Part shown: piece after piece, positions 33,440-42,620 of the stretch | How the letters are laid out: each line of letters opens with the position of its first letter | How positions within the stretch are numbered: position 1 is the stretch's first letter | Assembly (NCBI RefSeq): GCF_030409685.1 | Contig: NZ_JAUFQJ010000006.1 | Coordinates: 310,001 to 374,000, forward strand | DNA from: Ferruginibacter paludis | GTDB lineage: Bacteria > Bacteroidota > Bacteroidia > Chitinophagales > Chitinophagaceae | Length of the DNA stretch: 64,000 nt | Reading direction: 5' to 3' | The notes under the pieces: model-generated | What the model was told of the DNA's origin: nothing | Databases searched by the model: none | The model's input: the letters and a program-made list of their open reading frames with translations, nothing else | Translations under genes and position numbers: made by a program

Positions 33440-35482
33440 ATGTCAAAATATTCACCAGCAGCATGGATTATTTCATTAATGGCAATTAGTTTGTTTGCCT
33501 GTAAAAATTCGCCGCAAACGAACACATCACAGGTAAGAGGATTATCGGTTCAATACATTGATTCGTCCGTTAGGCCAGGCGATGATTTCTTTCAATACGC
33601 CAACGGAAAATGGCTGGATACAGCTACTATCCTGCCGACCGAATCCGGTGCCAGTTCAGGCCTGGAGATGCAAAACATTATAAAATCCCGCATTAAAACG
33701 ATCCTGGAAGAAGCCGCTGCAAGCACAAAAAAAAGCGATAGTATCGAACAACAGGTGGGCGGATTGTATGCCGCCAGTATGGATTCAGCCAAAATAGAAA
33801 AGCTGGGTTACGAACCCATCAAACCATTGCTGAAAAATATTGATTCGTTAAAAGATAATAAAGAAATGCTGCAGTTTGTAACTGCTTTATGCACCTCGGG
33901 TATCCCTATGCTGATCGGGCAATATGTAGGATCCGATGAAAAAAACAGTGCAAAAAATATTGCGGTATACTACCAGGCCGGGATTGGTTTACCAGACAGG
34001 GATTATTATTTTAAAACTGATGCAGCGACTCTGAGCGTAGTTGCCGCATACCAGCAATACATCCGCACGTTGTTTATGTTAACCGGTACCGACAGTGCCT
34101 CCGCCGCAAAAAACGCCGCCACTGTGTATGCCCTGGAAAAGCAGCTGGCAGCCAGCCACCGCACCAATGTAGAGCTGCGGGATCCACAAAGCAATTACAA
34201 TAAAATGGCGGTGGCAGACCTGGATGCGAAGATGCCAACAATTGCCTGGAAGCAATTACTGATAAACCTTAACATAAAAACAGACTCAGTGAATGTAAGC
34301 CAGCCAGCATATTACATTAAATTGAATGAGTTGCTAAAATCGGTACCGCTTGCAGACTGGAAAACTTACCTGCATTTTCATCTGACAGACCGTTTCGCTA
34401 ACCACCTCAGCAGTAATTTTGTAAATGCATCTTTTGAATACAATGGCAAAACATTGAACGGCCAGAAGAAATTAAAAGAAAGATGGGAAAGGAATTATGT
34501 GGTGGTGGATGAAAATTTGGGTGAGGCCCTGGGGCAGCTGTATGTAAATAAATACTTTGGTGAAGAGTCTAAAAAGAAAGTGCTCGACCTCGTGAACAAC
34601 CTCCAGGCAGCCTTCGAAAAGCGCATCACCCAATTGGACTGGATGAGCGATAGCACCAAACAAAAAGCCATTGCCAAACTGCATACTTTTATCAAGAAGA
34701 TCGGCTTCCCAAACAAGTGGCGTGATTACAGTAAAGTCGCAATCGACCGCAATGATTTTATCGGCAGCCTGCTTTCATGCGGTAAAAATGAATATGCTTA
34801 CCAGGTTAGTAAAGTGGATAAACCCGTAGATAAAACAGAATGGACAATGACGCCACCAACCATCAACGCGTATTACAATCCAACCTTTAATGAAATCGTC
34901 TTTCCGGCAGGTATTTTACAGTTTCCTTTCTTCGATGCCAACTCAGACGATGCTATGAATTATGGCGGTATCGGCATGGTCATCGGTCATGAAATGACGC
35001 ATGGCTTCGACGACCAGGGCGCTCAATACGACAAAGATGGCAATCTAAAAAACTGGTGGAGCAAAGAAGACCTTGAAAAATTTAAAGCCAAAGGAGAACA
35101 GGTGATCAAATTATACAATGGCTTTACGGTGCTGGATACACTGCACATCAATGGCAGCCTGACACAGGGTGAAAATACCGCAGACATTGGCGGTATCGCC
35201 ATTGCTTACGATGCTTTTAAAATGACGGCACAGGGAAAAGATACAACGAAAATTCAGGGCTACACACCTGATCAGCGCTTCTTTTTATCATACGCACAGG
35301 GCTGGAGAAGTAAACGCAGGGATGAAGCATTGCGGCAACAAATCAACACCAACCCGCACTCGCCCGCCAAATTCAGGGTATGGGGACCACTGATGAGCTT
35401 CACGCCTTTTTACAACGCCTTTAATGTAAAGGAAGGTGATAAAATGTTTGTTGCGGAAAAAGACAGGATACATATCTGGTAA
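33440..35482 (+). CDS. M13 family (neprilysin-like) zinc metallopeptidase, lipoprotein
   Basis: 680 aa from ATG 33440. An upstream in-frame ATG (33335) adds 35 residues without signal-peptide character, whereas 33440 gives a clean lipoprotein signal with LFAC. The N-terminal M13 domain (GDDFFQYANGKWLDTATIL) is followed by the catalytic domain with VIGHEMTHGFDDQGAQYD (zinc ligands H517 and H521, E518) and GENTADIGGIAIAYDAF (third ligand E578, D582). The C-terminus RIHIW resembles the conserved CxxW end of neprilysins without the Cys. It cleaves oligopeptides at the cell envelope. The 17-bp-stem terminator follows. Confidence 0.95.
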   Translation: MSKYSPAAWIISLMAISLFACKNSPQTNTSQVRGLSVQYIDSSVRPGDDFFQYANGKWLDTATILPTESGASSGLEMQNIIKSRIKTILEEAAASTKKSDSIEQQVGGLYAASMDSAKIEKLGYEPIKPLLKNIDSLKDNKEMLQFVTALCTSGIPMLIGQYVGSDEKNSAKNIAVYYQAGIGLPDRDYYFKTDAATLSVVAAYQQYIRTLFMLTGTDSASAAKNAATVYALEKQLAASHRTNVELRDPQSNYNKMAVADLDAKMPTIAWKQLLINLNIKTDSVNVSQPAYYIKLNELLKSVPLADWKTYLHFHLTDRFANHLSSNFVNASFEYNGKTLNGQKKLKERWERNYVVVDENLGEALGQLYVNKYFGEESKKKVLDLVNNLQAAFEKRITQLDWMSDSTKQKAIAKLHTFIKKIGFPNKWRDYSKVAIDRNDFIGSLLSCGKNEYAYQVSKVDKPVDKTEWTMTPPTINAYYNPTFNEIVFPAGILQFPFFDANSDDAMNYGGIGMVIGHEMTHGFDDQGAQYDKDGNLKNWWSKEDLEKFKAKGEQVIKLYNGFTVLDTLHINGSLTQGENTADIGGIAIAYDAFKMTAQGKDTTKIQGYTPDQRFFLSYAQGWRSKRRDEALRQQINTNPHSPAKFRVWGPLMSFTPFYNAFNVKEGDKMFVAEKDRIHIW

Positions 35483-35497
35483 AAATTACCAAAGCAA

Positions 35498-35540
35498 AAA
35501 AACGCCATGATGCATTTTTGCATCATGGCGTTTTTATTTT
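35498..35540. terminator. Bidirectional Rho-independent terminator
   Basis: 17-bp perfect stem (35498-35514 and 35519-35535; GC core ACGCCATGATGCA) with a TTTT loop. A and T runs on both sides suit both strands. It separates the M13 peptidase from the convergent phytanoyl-CoA dioxygenase gene. Confidence 0.93.
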
Positions 35541-35569
35541 ATAGAATCCGCATTTAACCCGCAGGTATA

Positions 35570-36553
35570 TCAATGCCACTTCTTCAAACCCAATAATTTT
35601 TCACCCAACTCTGTCAACTCCGCTCTTTCATATTTGGTCTGTTCCCATTTACGAGGGTCTCCCGGAAACGCATAGCCTTCCGGCGCTATGCGATGCCGCC
35701 AGGAATTTACCCGCCAGTTTACCAGGTCTTCGTTATCTTCCACCGCAGGCGTCATAGAAATGTATTGCGCCAGTCTCGGGCGGTCACTTTCATTTTTACG
35801 AATGCCATGCGCCAGCATGCTGTTAAATATCAGCAGGTCGCCTTTTTTACACATCACTTTTTTAATTTCAAAACCAGTTGTGTCCGGTTTAAACGGATCC
35901 CGGTCGGCGGGCTGTGTTTTCACCCACTCATCAAAAGTTCTGTATAGTTCAGGTACGCATTGAAAGCCGCCGGTCAATTCATCCGTATCGCTCAAAGCCA
36001 GCACACCCTGTACATTCACAGGTTTTGGGTTCATGCTGGTATCAATATCAAAATGAATAAATGCTTTATATTCATGCCCTGGTCTTATCGGAAAATTCAA
36101 GTTAGCCCTGTCAATTGTAACCCACAATTCTTCGATACCCCAGATGTCAACAAAAGCATTGTACACTTTTGGATTCATCCTGTTCTTCCACATCTGCGGG
36201 TTGTTATACATCTCTACCATACCCGTATTTTTCAACTCCTTCATTTGTATTTCTGCTCTTGGTTCAGCATACCAGGTCTCCGGGTCATTAGGATCTTTTT
36301 CTTCAAACTCCCACAGCAGGCTGGCCATTTTTTCAACATCTTCAGCGGGTACGGCGTTAGGTATAATTACATACCCATTGTCGATCCAGAATTTCCACTG
36401 CTCCTCCGATAACTCACGCAAAGGCTTACCGTTGGTTCGGTCGTTTAGTTTTTGTGCAGTTCGGGCCACTGATGCATTGCCCGGTGTTTGTTTGTTATCG
36501 TACAACTTGCCCATGGTATTCATGGTCATGGTTTGTTTTTCTTCCACTTGCAT
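35570..36553 (-). CDS. Phytanoyl-CoA dioxygenase (PhyH) family protein
   Basis: 327 aa. Fe(II)/2-oxoglutarate oxygenase fold with the facial triad H167-x-D169 (FIHFDID) and H249 (MLAHGIRKN), and R258/R260 as candidate 2-oxoglutarate ligands. The N-terminal part (about 45-95) has the common PhyH element FWIDNGYVIIPNAVPAEDVEKM. The family hydroxylates diverse small molecules; the substrate is unclear and no biosynthetic cluster surrounds it. Several N-terminal Met residues leave the start uncertain by up to 14 codons. Confidence 0.88.
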   Translation of the reverse strand: MQVEEKQTMTMNTMGKLYDNKQTPGNASVARTAQKLNDRTNGKPLRELSEEQWKFWIDNGYVIIPNAVPAEDVEKMASLLWEFEEKDPNDPETWYAEPRAEIQMKELKNTGMVEMYNNPQMWKNRMNPKVYNAFVDIWGIEELWVTIDRANLNFPIRPGHEYKAFIHFDIDTSMNPKPVNVQGVLALSDTDELTGGFQCVPELYRTFDEWVKTQPADRDPFKPDTTGFEIKKVMCKKGDLLIFNSMLAHGIRKNESDRPRLAQYISMTPAVEDNEDLVNWRVNSWRHRIAPEGYAFPGDPRKWEQTKYERAELTELGEKLLGLKKWH

Positions 36554-36618
36554 AACAATCGTTTTTTAGTTTTATAAAAGAATTGATTTTTAAATATTGT
36601 AAAGTCCGTTCGCTTAAT

Positions 36619-36690
36619 TTTTGGTCCGGGCTAAGAAGCCATGTGGATCATCGTTGCGTCGCCCTCTTGTATCGCATTCCATTTGGCAAC
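36619..36690 (+). repeat. Dispersed ~72-bp repeat, copy A
   Basis: Starts TTTGGTCCGGGCTAAGAAGC and runs through TGTGGATCATCGTTGCGTCG, CCCTCTTGTATCGC and CCATTTGGCAAC. It aligns along its length with copy B (56717-56788, opposite strand) and copy C (63526-63597, opposite strand). Confidence 0.85.
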
Positions 36691-36820
36691 ATTGACAGGA
36701 CAATATTACAATCCTTTTCACCTAATTTAAACAACAAGTCCAGCCAGGTCCAAAACGCAATTTGTTGTATATTTAAAAATGATTGTTACTCCCTTCCCAC
36801 AGGCGGCGAAGACGCGTAGG

Positions 36821-36955
36821 ATAGAAACACTGATTTAGCAGATGATGCAGACAAAGGCTAATCCTGGTTTATACTGTCCCGGCGGACAATGTATCATCAG
36901 GCGCACAAAAAATCCGGCTTATCTGCTTTAATCCGCTGCACCAGCGTTTTTATCT
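36821..36955. repeat. Imperfect inverted repeat with inner hairpin
   Basis: Left arm 36821-36858 (ATAGAAACACTGATTTAGCA and onward) pairs imperfectly with right arm 36917-36955 (ending CCAGCGTTTTTATC). Between them TGTCCCGGCGGACA forms a 5-bp hairpin. It resembles the GATTTAACGGAT-type spacer repeats of Bacteroidota. Confidence 0.6.
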
Positions 36956-37009
36956 CTATGGCAACAAAATTCATTAACAGAAATTATTTATTTAAAATAC
37001 CGGGAGCCA

Positions 37010-38032
37010 TTGAAAAAAATAATTAAAACGCAGTATGATACAGTAAAAGTCAGCTTTGGTATTTACATTATCGCCGAAGTAAGGAAGCGAACCAATAAGG
37101 AATATCCAACAGAAACCGACATCAAAAAAATGTTGTTAAAAACAGGTAACCAAAGTGCAGGCGTGCTGTCCGCAGCCAAACAAATATCCAGGTATTGCAA
37201 AACCAATCATAATTATTTATTAAAAGCAAAAGAAGAAACCTTCAACCTTGTGGCCCAGGCATTGAACCTGCCGGTACAACATTTTAACCAGTTTCATGAA
37301 CGCATCAGCCAGTTATATAAAAGAAGCAGCAACTATTATACTTACCTGGAAAAAGCAGAAAATTATCTGTTGCAGTTTAAAGCCGCTGATGATGAAATTT
37401 ATTTTAAGCGCCTGTTAAATTACCAGGAAGAAACAGGTATTAAAACCATTCTCATCAACTACCCTTTCGGCGAGCTGGATGCCAACTTACCTGCAACACA
37501 TTTCGGTGCCTATACCGACATCAAAACCGAAGTGCTTTTTAAACAATTGTGTACACGAATGAATGTGAGCAATTACAAAATCTTAACTGATTCTTCCGTG
37601 GTGGAACAATTTGAAAAAGAAAATAAAAAGCGGGAAACATGGGTGAACATTGGTTTATTCGGCAACAGACTTACCGCGTCCCTGTTAAAGAAAAATGTAT
37701 TTGGCACTTGCTTCAACTGGCTGCCGCAACAAAATAAAATAGTACTGATGGGAAAAGAGTATGCAGCCAACAGGGAAAAGAAAACAGACTACGGTGTATT
37801 TGCCAGGCTGCAACTCAGCAACCGAAAGACAATCATACTTATCGGTGGCATTGAAGGCTACGGAACAGAAAAGACAGGAGAATATGTTTGGCGCAACTGG
37901 CGGAAAATGTATGATATCGTCACCGCTGGCGAAGCATCCTCTGTAATTGTTTTATTCAAAATTTTTAACGGAAAAATTCAGCAGCAAAAAGTGGTGGAGT
38001 TGCCAGAAGCTGTATTATCTGCAAAAAAATAA
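37010..38032 (+). CDS. Unrecognised protein with central Rossmann-like region and GGIEGYGT motif
   Basis: 340 aa, start probably TTG 37010 (GGGAG lies 3 bases upstream; no in-frame ATG exists before residue 41). Residues 1-100 are helical, Lys/Tyr-rich and could be DNA-binding (TDIKKMLLKTGNQSAGVLSAAKQIS). Residues 103-130 look like a short coiled coil. Residues 145-300 alternate strands and helices with TILINYPFG, WVNIGLFGNRL (211-221), DYGVFARL (260-267) and TIILIGGIEGYGTEKTGEY (274-292), suggesting a nucleotide- or small-ligand-binding fold. No signal peptide or membrane helix. The family is not known to me. Neighbours give no functional hint. Confidence 0.75.
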   Translation: MKKIIKTQYDTVKVSFGIYIIAEVRKRTNKEYPTETDIKKMLLKTGNQSAGVLSAAKQISRYCKTNHNYLLKAKEETFNLVAQALNLPVQHFNQFHERISQLYKRSSNYYTYLEKAENYLLQFKAADDEIYFKRLLNYQEETGIKTILINYPFGELDANLPATHFGAYTDIKTEVLFKQLCTRMNVSNYKILTDSSVVEQFEKENKKRETWVNIGLFGNRLTASLLKKNVFGTCFNWLPQQNKIVLMGKEYAANREKKTDYGVFARLQLSNRKTIILIGGIEGYGTEKTGEYVWRNWRKMYDIVTAGEASSVIVLFKIFNGKIQQQKVVELPEAVLSAKK

Positions 38033-38083
38033 TCGTGTTGACCAGCCTACGGGAACGAGTGTTTCTAAACGCGAATATGTTAT

Positions 38084-38839
38084 TCAACCAAAATTAAGTG
38101 CCGTTCCCATCCTTACAAAAGCCTCTGCAGCAGCCACATTTATTTCTATGCCACGAAATATTTCCATCATACCATGGTTGCAATCAGATGCTGCATAAAT
38201 GCCCGGCGGATTTTGGCTGGTGTGACAAAATACCGCCTTCTTTTTCTGTTCTTTTGTGTTGGTGATATCTACATAATCGGTCGGCTTAAAACCCATCGTT
38301 TGAGATCCGGTGCATACTTCAAAAAAATAAAGTTCAAATATTTTCCCAAGTCTCACCCAGCTTTGTATGGTTAGCAGACTGGCTGCCTGGTGGTCTTTAT
38401 GTGTATCAATTGGCCAGTGTGTAAAAACAATATCCGGCTTCTCCATCTTAATCAGTTCCTGTATTTTTCCTACCCATTCATTGTCTGCCATACCTGCGCC
38501 GTCTATTTGGCCGGCGAATATTGGTTTGGCATTTAAAATTTTACAGGCAGCAATTGCTTCTTTGGTGCGAATGGCCGCAGCTTCTGCATGGCTCTTGCCG
38601 GGTATGCCTGCTTCACCACTGGTTAAATAAATAATTGTTACGTCATGCCCCTGCACCTGCAGCATCGCCAATGTGCCACCACAGCCACTTTCCGGGTCAT
38701 CTGGATGGCCGCCCACGCAAACTATTTTTAATTTTCTGTTTTGCTTTTTAGGATTGCCTGCCGTTACAAAAGCAGGTAAACTAAATGCTGTAGTTGCAGC
38801 TAACATATTTTTGGCAAAGGTTCTGCGGGAAGTGGACAT
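38084..38839 (-). CDS. PIG-L family deacetylase with Tat-like signal
   Basis: 251 aa. N-terminal SRRTFAKN followed by a hydrophobic segment to about residue 27 is a twin-arginine signal. The LmbE/PIG-L fold has the zinc motifs H45-P-D-D48 and H147-x2-H150 (THKDH) with DD as catalytic base. The family removes acetyl groups from N-acetylglucosaminyl compounds; periplasmic action on sugar conjugates is inferred. Convergent with the 340-aa unknown gene (51-base gap). Confidence 0.9.
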   Translation of the reverse strand: MSTSRRTFAKNMLAATTAFSLPAFVTAGNPKKQNRKLKIVCVGGHPDDPESGCGGTLAMLQVQGHDVTIIYLTSGEAGIPGKSHAEAAAIRTKEAIAACKILNAKPIFAGQIDGAGMADNEWVGKIQELIKMEKPDIVFTHWPIDTHKDHQAASLLTIQSWVRLGKIFELYFFEVCTGSQTMGFKPTDYVDITNTKEQKKKAVFCHTSQNPPGIYAASDCNHGMMEIFRGIEINVAAAEAFVRMGTALNFG

Positions 38840-38900
38840 GACTTTTAATTTGCTGAATCGTTAATAATATTGAATCGATAGCTTTGTTATAAATTAAATT

Positions 38901-39419
38901 TCAGGGTAACAACAACTGTTCAATTTGCTGCCAGTTATCTACCCTTTTATGCACGCCCTCATCCGCCAGCTGATTGTGCGGTTGCGTAAATAAAATGGTT
39001 TCGCCAGTGAAATAATTTAAATTTTTAAAATGATCGTCAATCATAATATCGGCTTTGATAATTTCCTTTGATCCGCAAAAAACCATTTGCTGCCAGCCAA
39101 TAAATGGAAAATGTTCGTTGAGCCAGTCCCGTTTTTCACCAAAGCTGGTAGGAAATTCCATTGCGGCGGACACGATAAAAACTTTATACTGATCATTCAG
39201 TTTTTCCAGCACCTGCTGGCTTCCTTCCATTACAGGCGCATGACGAAAAAAGCCTGGACTGGTTACATACTGGTAGGCATTTTCAAAAACCTCGTGTTCA
39301 AATTTCCCGACGGCATCCTCCAATGTGATGATTTTACCGGTTTCAGCAGTGTACAGTTTTAAAAACTGGCTGTACACATTCGCAATCACCCCATCCATGT
39401 CAACTGATATTCTTTTCAT
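38901..39419 (-). CDS. 5'(3')-deoxyribonucleotidase, HAD superfamily
   Basis: 172 aa. HAD motif I is VDMDGVIAN with D7 and D9; motif II Ser is in FIVSAAMEF; motif IV is MIDDHFKNL. Length and GVIAN motif match the NT5C family, which dephosphorylates dUMP/dTMP and helps balance deoxynucleotide pools in the cytoplasm. Stands alone, 61 bases downstream of the PIG-L gene's start side and 78 bases from the SDR gene. Confidence 0.88.
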   Translation of the reverse strand: MKRISVDMDGVIANVYSQFLKLYTAETGKIITLEDAVGKFEHEVFENAYQYVTSPGFFRHAPVMEGSQQVLEKLNDQYKVFIVSAAMEFPTSFGEKRDWLNEHFPFIGWQQMVFCGSKEIIKADIMIDDHFKNLNYFTGETILFTQPHNQLADEGVHKRVDNWQQIEQLLLP

Positions 39420-39497
39420 GTTTTATTTTAAACAAATTTATCGTTATGCTTTTAAATTCCGGTTGAAAAAATCACTGCAACAATTAGAAACCAGTCA

Positions 39498-40262
39498 CTA
39501 CACATTAATGCCACCACTCACTTCAATGCGCTGGCCATTGATCCACCTGGCATCATCTGTACATAAAAATGCCACCACGCTCCCGATGTCGTCAGCCGCT
39601 CCCACACGGCCCAGCGGCGACAGCGAACTGAGGAAACCTTTCATTTGAGGATTGCTGCGGATAGCGGCATTGTTGAAGTCAGTTTCAACCGGGCCGGGTG
39701 CTACAACATTGGCCCCAATCCCCTTTGCACCCAACTCCTTCGCCAGGTATTTGGTAAAGGTTTCAATAGCACCTTTCATTGATGCATACAGCGAATAGCC
39801 AGGATTGGCAAACCTGGTAGTACCAGAAGATATATTGATGATACGGCCGCCGGGATTGATATTTGGCACTAATTTCTGCGTTAAAAAATAGATACCCTTA
39901 TAATGAACGTTTAAAAAATCAGTAAACAGTTCTTCGGTTACTTTTTCAAAAGGAACGGTAGCTCCCATGCCTGCATTGTTAACTAAAAAATCAAAGGAAC
40001 CGGTTGACCACACGGATTGCAAGGTGGCTGAAACCTGCTGAACAAATGCATCCAGCGAATTAAAATCACTCATATCCAGTTGCAGTACTACCGCCTGTTG
40101 CCCCATTCCTTCAATGGCTTTTACAACTTCCTCCGCTTCTGCCTGATTACTGCGATAAGTTAGAATGACATCTATTCCTTTGCGGGCAATACTGATAGCC
40201 ATATCTTTTCCCAGGCCGCGGCTGCCACCGGTTACAAGGGCTATTTTCGTTGTTGCTGACAT
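39498..40262 (-). CDS. Short-chain dehydrogenase/reductase (SDR) family oxidoreductase
   Basis: 254 aa from ATG 40262 (MSATTKIALVTGG); an upstream ATG at 40292 adds ten residues not typical of SDRs. Classical SDR signatures: TGGSRGLG (cofactor loop), NNAGMG, catalytic Ser in NISSGTTRF, and YSLYASMKG with the YxxxK catalytic pair. A C-terminal GQRIEVSGGINV end is typical of FabG-like SDRs. Uses NAD(P)H on an unknown alcohol or ketone. Probably monocistronic. Confidence 0.92.
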   Translation of the reverse strand: MSATTKIALVTGGSRGLGKDMAISIARKGIDVILTYRSNQAEAEEVVKAIEGMGQQAVVLQLDMSDFNSLDAFVQQVSATLQSVWSTGSFDFLVNNAGMGATVPFEKVTEELFTDFLNVHYKGIYFLTQKLVPNINPGGRIINISSGTTRFANPGYSLYASMKGAIETFTKYLAKELGAKGIGANVVAPGPVETDFNNAAIRSNPQMKGFLSSLSPLGRVGAADDIGSVVAFLCTDDARWINGQRIEVSGGINV

Positions 40263-40480
40263 ATTAATTTTGATTGGTTGAATATTATACAAATCTACTG
40301 CATGCAGCTACGGAATGACGGCAGGAACTCATTTTATTTGGCTAATTTTTCTGACCCCCAGGAAAGGTTCCCGTTAACATGCAGATAGCTTTTATCCGAT
40401 GCACCTGTGTCTTTTTATATTTATTTTTGCGGCAAATAATTTTGAACGATTCTCTAAAACGAGGTATTTTGAAAAAATCA

Positions 40481-41263
40481 ATGCTGCTTTTTTCGGCGAT
40501 TTTTTATTTTGCTTTTTGCAATGCCCAAATTTTAACCATTGACAAAACAGACACTTCAGCCTATACAAAAAGAACAATGCTGAAAGCTAACCTGGCCATT
40601 GGTATTGAAGGTGATAAACAGAGACAATTATTACTGGATGGTACCAATGCCCTGGATGTACAGTTACGCCACTATAAGGAATTGCTGATACTCGCTGCCA
40701 GCTACCGTTTTACCTATAATGGCGGACAAGATTTTTTAAATTCAGGTTACCTGCATCTCCGCTGGCGGCATGATTATAAGAACACCTGGCAACCGGAAAC
40801 TTTTGTGCAATATCAATGGAACAATTCAAGAGGGTTGCTGCACCGGTTAACAAGCGGGATTAACGCCCGGTACAATCACTGGAATAAAAACAACCAGGAG
40901 TTTAGTGTTGCTTCCGGCGTGATGTATGAAAACGAAACATGGAACTACACAGCAGTTGATTCTGCTTTAAAGCCTGCCATTCAAACCAACCAGGTAACAA
41001 GCTTACTAAAATCAAATAATTATGTAAGGTGGGAAGGAAAAACGTCTGCCAACAGCAATATTTCAGCTGTGGTATTTTTGCAGATGCCATTCAATAACTT
41101 GTTCGGCCAGTACCGCCTGGCATCCAATATCAACTTTACCGTCAACTTTGCCAAACATTTTGATTTGGGGTTCTCTTTCAGTTCCATGTACGATTCAAGG
41201 CCCGTGGTACCAATCCTGAAATTTTACTACAACTTTTCCAACAGCATTGTGTACAAATTTTAA
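40481..41263 (+). CDS. DUF481-like outer-membrane beta-barrel protein
   Basis: 260 aa from ATG 40481, giving a clean signal peptide (MLLFSAIFYFAFCNAQ). A TTG at 40469 or an ATG at 40379 would lengthen it. The mature part has alternating beta-strands ending in an aromatic residue (NSIVYKF), with LNSGYLHLRWRHDYKNTWQPETFVQYQWN and LLHRLTSGINARYNHW typical of DUF481 (YdiY-like) salt-induced proteins. An outer-membrane role is inferred; function unknown. Convergent with the class-V aminotransferase gene (7-base gap). Confidence 0.8.
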   Translation: MLLFSAIFYFAFCNAQILTIDKTDTSAYTKRTMLKANLAIGIEGDKQRQLLLDGTNALDVQLRHYKELLILAASYRFTYNGGQDFLNSGYLHLRWRHDYKNTWQPETFVQYQWNNSRGLLHRLTSGINARYNHWNKNNQEFSVASGVMYENETWNYTAVDSALKPAIQTNQVTSLLKSNNYVRWEGKTSANSNISAVVFLQMPFNNLFGQYRLASNINFTVNFAKHFDLGFSFSSMYDSRPVVPILKFYYNFSNSIVYKF

Positions 41264-41270
41264 CGCTTGA

Positions 41271-42530
41271 TTATTTCAATTCCGTCAATGCTTTTACCAA
41301 TACATCCAGTTCTTCTGGCATGGTAAATACATTGGGTGTTATTCTGCAACCCTGCACATTGGCGGAATCAATCGCCACTGTATATATTTTATATTTTTTC
41401 AGTAATGTATCTGCCAACTCCCCCGGCTTCATTCCTTTTATACCTGCGTTGGCTATTCCACAACAACGAGCTGCATCTACAGGCGTGTTTACAATTACAT
41501 TCGGTAAACTACGCACTTTACTTGTCCAGTATTGCTGCAGGTATCGCAGCCTTGCTTCCTTTCGGGCCGGTCCAATCATATTGTAATAGTCAATGGCTGC
41601 GCCAATAGCAAGATCAGTAGCTGCAGGATGTGTACCAATATGGTTGAGCCTTGAAATATCATTGGCATCCTTGCCGCCCTCTGCAAGCAAGGGCCAGATA
41701 TCACCTGCCTTTCCTTTTTTAACATACAACATTCCCGAACCCAATGGCACACTCAGCCATTTATGCAGGCTGGCACCATAATAATCACAATGCAGGTCTG
41801 CAATTTTAAATTCAATATGCGCAATGGCGTGGGCTCCATCCACCATAACCGCTACGCCTTTACCATGGGCCATGTCGCAAATTTTTTGTACCGGTAAAAT
41901 ATGGCCCGTAATATTTACCATATGAGGTATCATCAGCAACCGTGTATGGCTGTTGAGTTGCGCTGCGTACAGCTGCACGATTTCTTCGTCCGTTGCAGGA
42001 TGATTGGGTATAGATACGATTTTATTTACGACTCCAAATCTCGCTGCTACCTGTTTAAACATTTCCTGCATCGAACCATAATCCTGTTCGGCCATAACCG
42101 CCTCATCGCCGGCTTTCCAGTGAATGCCGCCAATAATCATATCCAGGCTCTCGGTTGTATTACGGGTAATAATTAATTCTTCCGGGCTGCAACCGGCCAT
42201 GGCAGACAGTTTGGTGGCCATGTTTTTCTTATTATCAAATTGTACCGTACGCATGTAATAAGCACCCTGGTAATTTATTTCTCTTATTTGTTTGATATAA
42301 TTTTCCAGTATTTGCTCTGGCATAATATTATAATAGCCATTCTCAAGATTGATATAATCCGGCTTTAGTCTGTATCCCCCCCTGATGCCTGCCCAAAAAG
42401 ACTCATCCGCAGCTACCTTTTCAGCAGGCAAATGATTCACCCTGTCTACCCAGTTGGCCAGCGCATTGCCTGTTAATGGTACACCGATGCCGGCCATGGC
42501 GACTTTTTTTATAAAGGAGCGTTTGTTCAT
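41271..42530 (-). CDS. Class V aminotransferase-fold PLP enzyme (isopenicillin-N-epimerase-like)
   Basis: 419 aa. The N-terminus KRSFIKKVAMAGIGVPLTG looks like a Tat or lipoprotein-type export signal without the double Arg. The fold is shown by TRNTTESLDMII (PLP phosphate), DGAHAIAHIEF (D231 and H234) and YYGASLHKWLS (K257 Schiff base). Members include cysteine desulfurase-like and epimerase-like enzymes. Export of a PLP enzyme is unusual but recurrent in this phylum. Substrate unknown. Confidence 0.88.
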   Translation of the reverse strand: MNKRSFIKKVAMAGIGVPLTGNALANWVDRVNHLPAEKVAADESFWAGIRGGYRLKPDYINLENGYYNIMPEQILENYIKQIREINYQGAYYMRTVQFDNKKNMATKLSAMAGCSPEELIITRNTTESLDMIIGGIHWKAGDEAVMAEQDYGSMQEMFKQVAARFGVVNKIVSIPNHPATDEEIVQLYAAQLNSHTRLLMIPHMVNITGHILPVQKICDMAHGKGVAVMVDGAHAIAHIEFKIADLHCDYYGASLHKWLSVPLGSGMLYVKKGKAGDIWPLLAEGGKDANDISRLNHIGTHPAATDLAIGAAIDYYNMIGPARKEARLRYLQQYWTSKVRSLPNVIVNTPVDAARCCGIANAGIKGMKPGELADTLLKKYKIYTVAIDSANVQGCRITPNVFTMPEELDVLVKALTELK

Positions 42531-42620
42531 ACGAGTTGATTTACTATAGGTGAATGTTGCTGTAAATTAATTAATAAACCTACATCAATGAAAAGATAAA
42601 TAAAGGCAGTATTCAAAATA

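Larger units (their letters stand above)
36554..37009. other. 456-base intergenic region made largely of repeats
   Basis: Holds copy A of the ~72-bp dispersed repeat (36619-36690) and an imperfect inverted repeat (36821-36955). It must also hold the promoters of two divergent genes, though no full TAnnTTTG box is obvious. Confidence 0.6.

Noticed and set aside
36144..36569. 141-codon plus-strand frame over the phytanoyl-CoA dioxygenase gene
   Set aside because: It is antisense to a gene with a clear family match and shows no domain of its own.
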